A stretch of 64,000 nucleotides of DNA from an uncultured Paracoccaceae bacterium (GTDB taxonomy: Bacteria; Pseudomonadota; Alphaproteobacteria; Rhodobacterales; Rhodobacteraceae): contig CAJJAK010000007.1 of assembly GCA_905182165.1 (NCBI GenBank), positions 1-64,000 on the forward strand. Direction: 5' to 3'. Positions 36,306-46,078 of the stretch are shown here, one piece after another (position 1 is the first letter of the stretch; each line of letters opens with the position of its first letter). Under the pieces are notes generated by a model. It saw only the letters and a program-made list of their open reading frames with translations. It searched no databases and was not told the origin of the DNA. The translations under genes and the position numbers were made by a program.

Positions 36306-37459
36306 GAACTATGACTTGCTAATGCGTCTCGAGCTATGATTATTTTTTGCACATCTGATGCGCCTTCATAAATTCGTAAGGCCCTTATTTCTCTGTAAAG
36401 ACTTTCCATGATATGACCTTTTCGCACACCATCTCCTCCATGTATCTGAACCGCTTTATCAATTACCAACTGTGCATGATCTGTAGCGTATAGCTTTGCC
36501 ATGGCAGCTTCTCTCGTAATTCTTTCTGCACCATTATCTTTTGCCCATGCCGCCCGATAAATGAGCAGAGCACTAGCGTCGATATCTACAGACATCTCGG
36601 CCAAATGACCCTGTACCATTTGTAAACTTCCTAATGGCGCACCAAATAATTCTCTAGATTGTGATCGTTTTAAGCTTTCATCAAAAGCACGTCTGGCAAA
36701 ACCAAGTGCGGCTGCTCCTACAGTTGGACGCATATTGTCGAGGGAAGCCATCGCTATTTTAAATCCTTCTCCTGGTTGTCCAATCATAGAATCTGCTTCT
36801 AAAAACAAATTTTCAAACCTTAAGGTAGCCAACGGATGTGGAGAGACTGCCTCAATTCGCTCTGCAATAATAAGGCCAGGAGTTTCTGCTGAAACTACAA
36901 AAGCTGATAAACCTTTCGCTCCAATGCCTTCAGCAGTTCTTGCAAAGACGGTATAAAAATCTGCAATTCCACCATTAGATATCCATGTCTTTTCACCGTT
37001 TAAAACATATCCATTTCGTTCTTTCTTTGCTTCTAATTCTATGTTTGCCACATCAGAGCCAGACTGAGGTTCAGTTAAGGCAAATGCAGAAATAGCATCA
37101 CCTGATTGCACGAGGGGTAACCAGAAATTTCTTTGCTCTGCACTACCAAATAATGAGATTGGCATTGATCCTAAGCCTTGCATGGCAAATGCAAAGTCTG
37201 CTAACCCTTCGTGTCTTGCTAGTGTTTCCCTAATTAAACAAAGAGAGCGGACGTCTACTTTTGGGTGCTCAGAAGATATTCCAGAATATTTTAGGAATCC
37301 CGCTTTTCCCAATTTTGACACTAAAGATTGGCAAGTGATGTCTGGGTTTTCGTGTGATACATTTTGCAGATTTTCTAAAGCCCAAGTCTCTAACTTCGAA
37401 TGTAGAGCTTTATGGCTTTGATCGAGGAAAGGCCAATTTAGGAATGATGTATCTGCCAT
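36302..37459 (-). CDS. Acyl-CoA dehydrogenase
   Basis: A 385-residue FAD enzyme. ISAFALTEPQSGSDVAN and NGEKTWISNGGIADFYTVFA are the flavin-loop motifs. GSLQMVQGHLAEMSVDI and QIHGGDGVRKGHIMESLYRE follow, with the likely catalytic Glu in LRIYEGASDVQ. It overlaps the ligase start by 4 nt and starts 1 nt after the hydratase. Probably oxidises the non-aromatic CoA thioester formed after ring reduction. Confidence 0.9.
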   Translation of the reverse strand: MADTSFLNWPFLDQSHKALHSKLETWALENLQNVSHENPDITCQSLVSKLGKAGFLKYSGISSEHPKVDVRSLCLIRETLARHEGLADFAFAMQGLGSMPISLFGSAEQRNFWLPLVQSGDAISAFALTEPQSGSDVANIELEAKKERNGYVLNGEKTWISNGGIADFYTVFARTAEGIGAKGLSAFVVSAETPGLIIAERIEAVSPHPLATLRFENLFLEADSMIGQPGEGFKIAMASLDNMRPTVGAAALGFARRAFDESLKRSQSRELFGAPLGSLQMVQGHLAEMSVDIDASALLIYRAAWAKDNGAERITREAAMAKLYATDHAQLVIDKAVQIHGGDGVRKGHIMESLYREIRALRIYEGASDVQKIIIARDALASHSS

Positions 37460-38269
37460 TTAATTTCCTTTAAAGACTGGTTTTTCTTTTTTCACAAACG
37501 CTTTGAAAGCGCGCTCAAAATCACCAGTTTGCATACAGATTGCCTGAGTCTGAGCTTCTGCCTCTATTGCCTGTTCGATTGACATAGACCATTCTTGTGC
37601 AAGCATAGTTTTTGTCATCATGTGGCCAAAACTTGGGCCTTCTACCAGACGCTCTGCTAATTTAGTTGCTGCTTTTGCCAATTCTTCTTTTAGCGAGATT
37701 GAATTATAAAACCCCCAATTTAAACCTTCATCAGCAGTCATTGCTCTACCAGTGAAAAGTAGTTCCGCTGCTCTACTTTGACCTATTATTCTTGGCAAGA
37801 TCGCACAGGCGCCCATATCACAGCCAGCCAGCCCAACTCGGGTGAAAAGAAATGCTGTTTTCGCTTCAGGGGTGGCTATTCTTAAATCTGATGCCATTGC
37901 TATAATCGCTCCTGCTCCAACGCAGACCCCGTCTACCGCTGCTATAATTGGTTTGCCGCAATTGATCATGGCTTTAACAAGATCTCCCGTCATTCTTGTA
38001 AAATTTAATAACCCTTTCATGTCCATTCCGACTAGAGGCCCTATAATATCGTGAACATCACCTCCAGAACAAAAATTTCCACCATTTGAGCCAAATACTA
38101 CAACTTGTATATTGTCCTCATAGACCAATTCGCGGAAATAATCTCTTAAGGCCGCATAACTTTCAAAAGTAAGTGGGTTTTTTCGGTCTGCTCCTTTTAA
38201 AGAGATATATGCAATTCCATTTTTTACCGAATGTGCAAAATGTTCGGAAGAAAAATTGGTTAAATTCAT
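37460..38269 (-). CDS. Enoyl-CoA hydratase/isomerase family protein
   Basis: 269 residues with the crotonase fold. The oxyanion-hole loops are [17 protein letters not shown] and [19 protein letters not shown], and [20 protein letters not shown] carries the active-site region, with Asp where many hydratases have Glu. It overlaps marR by 4 nt. It should act in the beta-oxidation steps after 2-aminobenzoyl-CoA ring reduction, possibly as a hydrolase of a cyclic ketone. Confidence 0.88.
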   Translation of the reverse strand: MNLTNFSSEHFAHSVKNGIAYISLKGADRKNPLTFESYAALRDYFRELVYEDNIQVVVFGSNGGNFCSGGDVHDIIGPLVGMDMKGLLNFTRMTGDLVKAMINCGKPIIAAVDGVCVGAGAIIAMASDLRIATPEAKTAFLFTRVGLAGCDMGACAILPRIIGQSRAAELLFTGRAMTADEGLNWGFYNSISLKEELAKAATKLAERLVEGPSFGHMMTKTMLAQEWSMSIEQAIEAEAQTQAICMQTGDFERAFKAFVKKEKPVFKGN

Positions 38270-38721
38270 TTTAAATCTCCATTGTCAGTAATAGATGTTA
38301 AGAGTTTGGTTATTGTATTTGCTTCTTCTATGGTTATATCACTCAATATTTCATTTATCCAAGCTTCATGTTCCAACGCATACTCTTGGAATTGTTTAGA
38401 TCCCTTTTTGGTTAATAAAGCTAAATAAGCCCGCCTATCACCTTGAATTGCAGTTCTTTTCACATGGCCATCTTGAACTAATCTATCAATAATTCCAGTA
38501 ATGTTTCCGTTAGATACTTTCAACACCCCTGAAAGTTCACTCATCTTCAAGCCATCTTTTGATCTGTACAAAGCAGACATCACATCAAACCTTGGAAGGG
38601 TAGTTTGATGATCAATTCTAAGACGTTCTCTAACATTCTTTTCTATGAAATTAGATGTTTTTAATATCTTTAGCCAAGCCCGAACACGTGTCTTTGCATC
38701 ATCAGGTGGATTACTTTGCAT
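38266..38721 (-). CDS. MarR-family transcriptional regulator
   Basis: 151 residues with a winged helix: [20 protein letters not shown], then [20 protein letters not shown] and the wing [20 protein letters not shown]. It lies inside the operon, overlapping the monooxygenase/reductase stop by 11 nt and the hydratase start by 4 nt. MarR proteins in aromatic-CoA operons usually respond to the CoA thioester made by the ligase, which is the natural expectation here. Confidence 0.9.
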   Translation of the reverse strand: MQSNPPDDAKTRVRAWLKILKTSNFIEKNVRERLRIDHQTTLPRFDVMSALYRSKDGLKMSELSGVLKVSNGNITGIIDRLVQDGHVKRTAIQGDRRAYLALLTKKGSKQFQEYALEHEAWINEILSDITIEEANTITKLLTSITDNGDLK

Positions 38722-40952
38722 TTTTTAAGTTTTCCAATGCTCGGTCAGACAATCTCCAAAGTTGATCACGACCAGCTTCGTAAGGGAGAGGCCACTTCAT
38801 TTCCCGATCACCATTTTCTGCAGCTGTGCGCAATGTCCAATATGGATCAGATAGATGAGGCCGGGCTAAACAAACCAAATCAGCACGACCTGCCATGAGG
38901 ATTGAGTTTACATGGTCGGCTTCATAAATATTACCAACTGCCATAGTTTTTATTTTTGCTTCATTTTTGATCCTATCAGAAAAGGGTGTTTGAAACATTC
39001 TTCCATATACTGGAGTTGCATCAATTGATGTCTGCCCAGCAGAAACATCAATAATATCTGCTCCAGCTTCAATATTTTCAATATAGCTAATTTTTTCAAT
39101 TACTCTTTCATTAAAAAGAAATCCTGTTGCGGAAATCCTTACTGACATTGGTTTGGTTTTAGGCCATGCTTTTCTCATCGCTTCAAACACTCTTAAAGGA
39201 AAACGCATTCTTGATATAGGCTCCTCCATAGCTGTCTTTCCTTATATTTGACTTGGGGGAAATGAAAGATGATATCAAATACCCATGCGCTGCGTGTAAT
39301 TCTATCATGTCAAAGTTCGATCGATATGCCATCTTCACAGCAGAAACAAATTGATCAATTACTAACTCCATATCACTTTCATTCATTTCTTTTGGAGTTA
39401 CATTTTCGGGTGACCAAGCAATGGCGGAAGCAGATAAGAGGGGTCAAATATTGGTAGTTGAGTGTAACCAGGAGAGAGCTCGCTAAGGTCGTGCTTTGTT
39501 GTTTTTGCTTCAGTTTCTTCATGTTTTTGCGGCGCTTCGTTTTTAGTTATTTCGATCACTGGCTGGGTGATTTCTTCGATCTTATCTGCAGAGACACAAG
39601 TCATTTCGGTATAAACTAAACCCGCTCCGCCTTTCGCTCTTTCAGCATAATGGACAAAGTGCCATTCATTTGGGCAACCATCTTTTGCTTTGTATTGTGC
39701 CATTGGGGAAACGACTATTCTATTTTTCAAAGCCATATCGCCCAATTTGAATGGGGCAAACATAGGAGATCTAACTTTTTCTTTTGGATCTTTGCCTGCA
39801 TGCACCTGAAACCATTTCTCAGCACTCTCCAGCCAAGAAGGATCTCTTTCTCGGAGGTTTTCATGACTAATTCTTTGAGATCTAGTGAGTAAAGAATAGT
39901 TTAGCTGTACAGGATCTAAATCTAAATATCGTTCCACATCTTCAAACCATTCAACAGAGTTTCTCGCAGCTGATTGCAATCGGTATACTTCTATTTTGCG
40001 TTCATTTTCATATTCTGCAAATGCTGTGCCTACATTGTCCTCATTGGTTAATTTTTCAGCCAAAGAAATAGCGCTTTCTAGTGCCAGCTTTGTTCCTGAA
40101 CCAATGGAAAAATGCGCTGTTGCAGACGCATCACCAAGGAGGACTAAATTTTTGTGATACCAGTTTTCACAAAGCACTCTTGGAAACCTGATCCAGGCTG
40201 ATCCACGTATATGCGTAGCATTCGTCATTAACTTATTTTTGCCAAGATGGTCTTTAAAAACGTTTTCGCAAATCTTTATACTTTCATCTTGATTAAGATT
40301 AGCAAAATCATACGCATCAAAGGTTTCTTGTGAACATTCCACAATGAAATGTTGCTGTATCATCATCAAATTGATATGCATGTGCCCACAGCCAACCTTT
40401 GTCTGTTTTTTCAAATATAAATGTAAATGCGTCATCAAACTTTTGATGAGTGCCTAGCCATACAAATTGACATGTTCGCATGTCTACATCTGGATTAAAC
40501 ACATTATCAAATTCATTCCGTGTTTTTGAATTCAAGCCATCGGCCGCTATTACTATATCATATTCATTCATATACTTTTGTGCTGCTTCAGCTTCAGACT
40601 CAAAATTTAAATTTATACCTAATTCGGAGGCTCGTTTTTGTAGGATAACTAATAGTTTTTTTCGCCCAATCCCACAAAATCCATGACCAGTTGACAGCAT
40701 CTTTTGCCCTTGATGATGAAGTGCAATATCATCCCAGTATGCAAAATTATCCCTTATATATTTGGCACTAACGGGATCATTACTCTCAAGATTACTTAAT
40801 GTTTCATCAGATAAGACAACACCCCAACCGAATGTATCATTGGCCTTATTTCGTTCTATTATTGTAATTTGTGAAGAGGGGACTCTCAATTTTAAGGATA
40901 TCGCACAATATAGACCTGCTGGCCCACCACCAATTATAGCTACGTTAGTCAT
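38711..40952 (-). CDS. 2-aminobenzoyl-CoA monooxygenase/reductase type bifunctional flavoenzyme (frameshifted)
   Basis: About 747 codons. The N-terminal FAD monooxygenase half has [37 protein letters not shown] and [20 protein letters not shown]. The C-terminal half is an Old Yellow Enzyme barrel ([62 protein letters not shown]). This fusion hydroxylates and reduces 2-aminobenzoyl-CoA (related: salicylyl-CoA 5-hydroxylase). Breaks occur near 40340, 39400 and 39205. Between about 39585 and 39450 a Lys/Glu-rich stretch replaces the expected barrel segment, including its flavin/substrate His region. It is the first gene of the operon. Confidence 0.85.
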
Positions 40953-41052
40953 TAAAACCCCATAATTAAATTAACATAGGATTTAACTTATTCATTTTTA
41001 TATTTATTACAAGCTTAAATATTTTAAGCCTAAAATAAATGTTAAGTATGAG

Positions 41053-41975
41053 TTACAACGGGTTCGTTGGGATTTTACGTCTATTATTGGAATATTTTGT
41101 TAATTCAGTTAATGAACGATAGCCAACCGCTAAGATCACTACCATTCCTCCAATTATTGTCATTAATGTTGGTGTTTCGCTAACAAAAAGCCAAACCCAA
41201 ATTGGACTTAAGGCAAATTCTAATAGCATGAAAAGTGTTAATTCAGCTGCAAAAAGGAATTTTGAAGCAAGAATGAAGGTCACATTAACACAGGTGGATA
41301 AAATACCCCCATACAAGAAACAAAGAAATAAATCTCCAAGGGGTACGTCCAAATCGCCAGGATATGCCACTAAAACCAATGCCATTATAATAAACCCAGA
41401 GATCATTAAAGCGGGTAACATCTCAATATTTCTCTTAAAACGTACTAAAATTGCATAGCTTGCAAAAAAAACTGCACATGTTACTGCCATTATATTTCCA
41501 TAAAGTGATCCACTATCAAGGGATCCATATCATAATATATATTCCCAGTGCAGCAAAAATCAATCCTGCCATAGTTCGCCTTTTTGTGAAGAGATTCTTT
41601 TAATATCAACCAGGCTAATCCAGCAGTTAAAAAAGGTATTACGCTTAAAGTGAAAGTAGTGGCAGCTACTGTGGTGTTTGTTATTGCTTGCAAAAAGCTT
41701 ATTCCCGCCAATGCTAATAAAATGGCTATCCATTTAAAGATATTCAATTCTTTTATTTTTAAATGCCAAGATCTGCACGGTGCCGAAAAAGAAGGATTGT
41801 AAAAGTACCAAGAATAATAAATATCGAGCGATAAAAGTTTACTCTGAAATGCGTCTGCTTCTTGAATTAATCTTATAACTAAGGCACCAAAGCTTATACT
41901 AATGGAGCCTATAATCATAAGGACAATAGCTCTGCTTCTGCCTGAATAATCTATTGGTGCAACTTCAACTTGCAT
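41053..41975 (-). CDS. EamA/DMT-family transporter (several frameshifts)
   Basis: Two consecutive open frames (41490-41975 and 41053-41490) together encode about 305 residues of a ten-helix DMT transporter. The first EamA repeat starts IVLMIIGSISISFGALVIRL and includes ALAGISFLQAITNTTVAATT. The second has LRFKRNIEMLPALMISGFII-type helices and ends FVSETPTLMTIIGGMVVILA. Frame breaks near 41850, 41540 and 41490 are suggested by garbled stretches. It is 90 nt downstream of the start of the anthranilate-CoA operon, in the same direction but upstream of it, so it could be cotranscribed. Substrate unknown. Confidence 0.72.
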
Positions 41976-42075
41976 CGCAAACCTTAAGGGTTGGAATTAA
42001 TGTATAATTATATTTTAAAAGTTTATTGATCTTTTTTTTTAAGGATACAAGTTGTATTTAATTTAAAGTTTTAAC

Positions 42076-42768
42076 TTAAAAATTCTCGACCCATGGCCTT
42101 AGCTCAGTTTCCCAGGCCCATGCACTTTTGTGCTGGTTGTGAAATTGAAGATATGTCTCAGCGATAGCATCTGGATCCAACATATTGTCCTCACCATTTC
42201 CCACACGTTCTAATCGGTTATTTGATCGAATGCCGCCATCTATAACAAAATGTGCAATATGTATATTTTTAGGGTGAAGTTCACGAGCCAATGATTGGGC
42301 TAATCCTCTTAATGCAAATTTTCCCATGGCAAAAACTGATGAGTTCGCATAGCCTTTTACCCCCGCAGAAGCTCCAGTAAAAAATATGCTTCCACTTCCT
42401 TTTATTAACATCCGTTGGGTTGCTTGTTGGGCCACTAGAAACGCTCCAAAACTAGTGATTTCTAATGCTTTTTTAGTTGCCTGAGGATCTAGTTCTTGAA
42501 TTGGCCCTCTAATTCGAGCGGAGGGATTATAAACCACGAGGTCAGGCGTCCCCATCTCCTTATCAATTGCTGAAAACAATTTTCTGACACTGTCTATATC
42601 ACTTGCGTCACAAGGGTGAAGTGATGCATTGGTTTCCTCAGATAAACTTTCCAATTTTTCGATATTTCGTGCAGCCAAAGCAACTTTCATGCCTTGGCTT
42701 TTGCAGAGGCGTGATAATGATGCACTTAGTCCAGGACCCGCTCCAATAATTAATGCAGTTTTTTTCAT
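42076..42768 (-). CDS. Short-chain dehydrogenase/reductase (SDR)
   Basis: 230 residues. The Rossmann start is ALIIGAGPGLSASLSRLC, an atypical GxGxGxS form. NPSARIRGP replaces the usual NNAG, and the catalytic part reads FTGASAGVKGYANSSVFAMG, so the normal YxxxK Tyr seems replaced by Phe or Ser (SSVFAMGKF). That suggests a divergent or possibly non-reducing SDR. ARNIEKLESLSEET fits the family. It lies upstream of the DMT transporter on the same strand. Confidence 0.82.
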   Translation of the reverse strand: MKKTALIIGAGPGLSASLSRLCKSQGMKVALAARNIEKLESLSEETNASLHPCDASDIDSVRKLFSAIDKEMGTPDLVVYNPSARIRGPIQELDPQATKKALEITSFGAFLVAQQATQRMLIKGSGSIFFTGASAGVKGYANSSVFAMGKFALRGLAQSLARELHPKNIHIAHFVIDGGIRSNNRLERVGNGEDNMLDPDAIAETYLQFHNQHKSAWAWETELRPWVENF

Positions 42769-42827
42769 AATATTTTCCTAATTCCATAATTAATAAAATT
42801 GTTTAATTTTAGAAAATAACTTTCAAA

Positions 42828-42965
42828 CTAAACAAAAAGAAAATCGATTACAGTGACCATTAGGCAAAATATAAATATTATCAAGCCAAGTATTAACAAC
42901 ATAGGCTGTAACTTCTTCTCGTTAAAAAGACGTTCAATATGTGGCCAAATATATTTTTTTATCAT
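42828..42965 (-). CDS. Possible 45-residue single-helix membrane protein
   Basis: A minus-strand frame from ATG 42965 to TAG 42828-42830. The N-terminus is basic (MIKKYIWPHIERLFNEKK), followed by a long hydrophobic helix (LLILGLIIFIFCLMVTVIDF). That is the shape of a small inner-membrane protein. No family is recognised and the ribosome site is weak (GAAG about 8 nt upstream). It lies between the SDR and the methyltransferase, all on the same strand. Confidence 0.35.
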   Translation of the reverse strand: MIKKYIWPHIERLFNEKKLQPMLLILGLIIFIFCLMVTVIDFLFV

Positions 42966-43107
42966 TATATAACTTCAACTAAAATTTAAAACATTTATAT
43001 TAATTAATAATAGCATAAAAAAAATAACAGCCAATCAAAATAAATTATGAGTAGTTTAGATTATGCAAACAGTGTAATAACTTCGCAGATTTACCTTTGG
43101 TTTGCTT

Positions 43108-43966
43108 TTAAGCGTTTGCAGAAACGTAATACACAGTTGCTTTTAGGCTTGTGCCATTGGCATCTGTTCTTTTCATTAGTTCAGCTTCTAATTCCTGATC
43201 AATTTTTTCATGGATTTCAATGTCAAAAGAAGCCTCTTTTTTCATTCGAGCCGCTAAACCCATTTTATTAAAAAATCTAACTTGTTCTTTTAGCTATTTG
43301 AGGGTTTAAGATTTCTGTTTTAACTGTTTTTATTTTTATATTTTTAAATTCTGATGATTGTAAAATTTTTAAGGGCATTAATACTCCTTTGAAAAATGGA
43401 GCTGGTGCCTTTGAAGGATTTGGAAGGGGTTTATTTAGATATTTTAAAACAATTTTTAAAGGTAGTATAAAGAATTCATTTTCTTCTAGTGCTGACCAAC
43501 AGACAAAGTTTAGTTTTCCGTTAGGTTTTAAAGATTGGTGCATGTTGGTAAATGCAGCAATAGGATTTTCAAAGAACATTACGCCAAAACGGGATACAAT
43601 TTGATCATAAAATGATTTCTTGAATTCAAATGACTGGGCATCGGCATTTGTGAACCTAATATTCTCTATCGTTCCATATTTGGCCTGAGCTAGTTCTAAG
43701 AGTGGCTTGGATATATCTACGCCTTCTACAGATCCAGTTGAGCCTACTTGGTCCGACAGTAGTTTGGAAGTTGTCCCTGATCCACAACCTACATCTAAAA
43801 CGTGTTTGTTACCTAAAGTTTCAAATTCTTTAAATAGAAGAGTAGTTATGACCTCAAGATGTAGATCCATTTTTAAGTCGTTGTTTACCCAAGCTTGACC
43901 CGTCTTGCTATTCCAATTTGCACCTTGTTCTTGGTTTTGACCATAATTATTGACAACATCAGTCAT
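43108..43966 (-). CDS. Class I SAM-dependent methyltransferase (frameshifted near the end)
   Basis: About 286 residues. HVLDVGCGSGTTSKLLSDQV is motif I of the class I SAM fold, followed by GSVEGVDISKPLLELAQ and ADAQSFEFKKSFYDQIVSRF. The first frame stops at 43277. One extra A in the run at about 43288 hides the normal C-terminus KEQVRFFNKMGLAARMKKEA, which then runs to TAA at 43108-43110 and ends KATVYYVSANA. Resembles UbiE/arsenite-like small-molecule methyltransferases; substrate unknown. A plus-strand open frame over 43047-43271 is only the antisense of this tail. Confidence 0.82.
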
Positions 43967-44001
43967 GGAAATTTCATCTATCTCCTAAATAAAATTTAAA
44001 A

Positions 44002-44298
44002 TTAAGGTTTCAGTGCAAACATTGGCTTTAGTTTAGTTGCTCGTTCACATTTTGGCACACCAGTTTCTGTATAACCAATAATGCAAGACCAAAGTTGCCG
44101 TCTGTAAACAACTGTGAACTCATAGCTTACGCGGCCTTGGATTATGTTACTACTTTGTCCGACAAGTTGCTCTGCATGTTCGTAAGTTTTATAATTAATG
44201 AAATCTCCAGCGCCTTGTCTTTCAATTGAGAATTCCTCACCAATTGAAAAAGCTGTACTAAATAAAAATAAGAAAGCGGCTAATGTAAATTTTTTCAT
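44002..44298 (-). CDS. Small secreted protein of unknown function
   Basis: 98 residues from ATG 44298: MKKFTLAAFLFLFSTAFSIG is a standard signal peptide. The mature part has two cysteines (LWSCIIGYTETGVPKCERAT) that could form a disulfide. No family is recognised. An upstream in-frame ATG (44328) would add ten residues before the signal peptide and is less likely. It lies between the 2OG oxygenase gene and the methyltransferase on the same strand. Confidence 0.6.
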   Translation of the reverse strand: MKKFTLAAFLFLFSTAFSIGEEFSIERQGAGDFINYKTYEHAEQLVGQSSNIIQGRVSYEFTVVYRRQLWSCIIGYTETGVPKCERATKLKPMFALKP

Positions 44299-44408
44299 GT
44301 ATAATCCTCGTAAATAAAACTTAACCATTTGAGATTAAATCTGCAAGTTTGATATTTACATTGTACGAAATTACATATTGCATCTTTAAATTTTGTACTG
44401 TTTTTAAC

Positions 44409-45443
44409 TTATTCGGGAGTTTCATAATCTCCACGATGAGGTCTTAGATTTAATAAACCGTAGTTTTCTGGAAATTTTGTTGTTGTTGCCCATAAATGGT
44501 CACCGTAATAAAATGGTTTAAATTTTTTTGCATTTTGAATAGGTAACGGTGTTATTATAGTATTAGGACGAGGTTCAAAAAAGAAGGGTACTGAATGTCT
44601 AGTTTCGCCTTGACTTAAAACTCTATGCTGTGTTGCCTTGATTTTTCCACCAGTCCATAATTCTAGTAGTCCACCAAAATTGATTGAAAAACTATCTTCA
44701 ATTATTGGTACATCAATCCAGTTTTGCTCACTTGTTGATGCTTGTAATCCCCCGACTCCGCATTGAGCCAGCACTGTCAATAGTCCACTGTCGACGTGAG
44801 ATCTTGCGGTTTGTTCGTATTTCTTTCCATTATAGTGGGTATACCGATCAGGAACATCTTCTTTGCTTTCTAACTCTGAAGTTCGTTTTGGATAATGGAG
44901 TAGCCGTAAAGTTGATATTCCATCTTCAAAAGCATCACGGAAGATGTTTTTATTGATTTTTAAACTTCTTGATAAAGAATCTAAAATATAAATACCAATT
45001 TCCTCCATGCCCAAATAATAATTGCCAGTTATTTTTTTCCAGTGTTTAGGCAAATCACAGTCGTCAGGTATTGGTGTTGGTTCGTAGAGAATGTCATCAT
45101 CCCTATTTTCTGGTAATTTTCGTATTATATCGGGGCCGATTTCAAAGCCTTCTCTGTTACGTGCTTTACTTGATGATAAAGGAAACCAGCCACGGTACTT
45201 ATGAGCATTTTCAGAAGCAAAATTCTTTTTCCAGAAAGGTCTTTGTTTTTCTTCAGATAAATTAAATATCTTTAACATTATATCTCGTTCTGATTGGCTC
45301 ACTTTTAAGCTTTCGGGATGACCCATCACAACCATAAATCCAACTTCAAAAGCAGCACTTGCAATTTGTTGATCTATTTTTTTCTTTTGTGACTCATTAT
45401 CTGTAAATAATGTGCTTATATCTATGATGGGGATTTTTGTCAT
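44409..45443 (-). CDS. 2-oxoglutarate/Fe(II) oxygenase, isopenicillin N synthase family
   Basis: 344 residues with the IPNS-like double-stranded beta-helix. IPIIDISTLF is the N-terminal DIOX_N start. The iron ligands are HVDSGLLTVLAQ (HxD) and QHRVLSQGETRHSVPFFFEP (distal His), followed by RHSVPF, the RxS 2-oxoglutarate anchor. KYRGWFPLSSSKARNREGFE is also typical. These enzymes oxidise small molecules and the substrate is not predictable. It is divergent from the thioesterase gene, with a short palindrome AGGTTTTGAAAAACCT at 45509-45524 between them. Confidence 0.87.
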   Translation of the reverse strand: MTKIPIIDISTLFTDNESQKKKIDQQIASAAFEVGFMVVMGHPESLKVSQSERDIMLKIFNLSEEKQRPFWKKNFASENAHKYRGWFPLSSSKARNREGFEIGPDIIRKLPENRDDDILYEPTPIPDDCDLPKHWKKITGNYYLGMEEIGIYILDSLSRSLKINKNIFRDAFEDGISTLRLLHYPKRTSELESKEDVPDRYTHYNGKKYEQTARSHVDSGLLTVLAQCGVGGLQASTSEQNWIDVPIIEDSFSINFGGLLELWTGGKIKATQHRVLSQGETRHSVPFFFEPRPNTIITPLPIQNAKKFKPFYYGDHLWATTTKFPENYGLLNLRPHRGDYETPE

Positions 45444-45562
45444 AAGTTTTACTTTTTATCGTTTCTATGCGGCTTTATGGTATTAAATTATTCATTCTAT
45501 TATTGAATAGGTTTTGAAAAACCTGCAAGTTCAATTATTGTTAAATTTTGAAGGAAATTATA

Positions 45563-46066
45563 ATGCCGTCTAAAGTTGAAATATACGATAGTATTAAATC
45601 ACCATTCGTTACAGATATCAAAAAAGTATTACCTGAGTGGATTGATTATAATGGTCATATGAATGTTGCATATTACACATTGGCATTCGATGAAGCATTA
45701 GATGATTTCTTGAATGAAATTGGCATTGGAGAGTCGTACGTAAAAAGCTCTCAAAATGGACCTTATGCCTTGCAAGCAAATTATCATTATTTAAATGAGT
45801 TGTTAGAAGGTGAGCAATTTAGGGTACGTATATATTTAGTTGATGTGAGTGATAAGTGTTTTCATTCAGCAATGGAAATATTTAATGAAAAAGATCTTTC
45901 TGTTTGTGCAGTTTGTGAGCAAATTACTATGAATGTTGACTTAAAAAGAAGAAAATCAAATAATTACCCTGATTGGGTTAGAGAGAAATTTGATATGATG
46001 CTTGGTTCTCAAAATGATGAGCAATTGCCAGCCCAGATAGGTAAGCCAATCGGTTTACGGCACTAA
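45563..46066 (+). CDS. Thioesterase of the 4-hydroxybenzoyl-CoA/hotdog family
   Basis: 167 residues. LPEWIDYNGHMNVAYYTLAF is the hotdog active-site start (D-x-N-GHMN), and the later strands (HYLNELLEGEQFRVRIYLVD, HSAMEIFNEKD) match carnitine-dehydrogenase-linked and betainyl-CoA thioesterases as well as 4HBT types. ATG 45563 with AAGGA 7-8 nt upstream is preferred to the TTG at 45548. It hydrolyses an acyl- or aryl-CoA. It converges with the indolepyruvate oxidoreductase beta gene, 12 nt away. Confidence 0.85.
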   Translation: MPSKVEIYDSIKSPFVTDIKKVLPEWIDYNGHMNVAYYTLAFDEALDDFLNEIGIGESYVKSSQNGPYALQANYHYLNELLEGEQFRVRIYLVDVSDKCFHSAMEIFNEKDLSVCAVCEQITMNVDLKRRKSNNYPDWVREKFDMMLGSQNDEQLPAQIGKPIGLRH

Positions 46067-46078
46067 GTGGTCTTAAAA

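Noticed and set aside
43047..43271. Plus-strand open frame of 74 codons
   Set aside because: It is antisense to the methyltransferase C-terminus, whose family-like sequence (GLAARMKKEASFD) is on the minus strand.
45509..45524. AGGTTTTGAAAAACCT as a defined operator between the 2OG oxygenase and thioesterase genes
   Set aside because: Only one copy, low complexity and no regulator gene nearby; mentioned under the oxygenase gene but not listed as a site.
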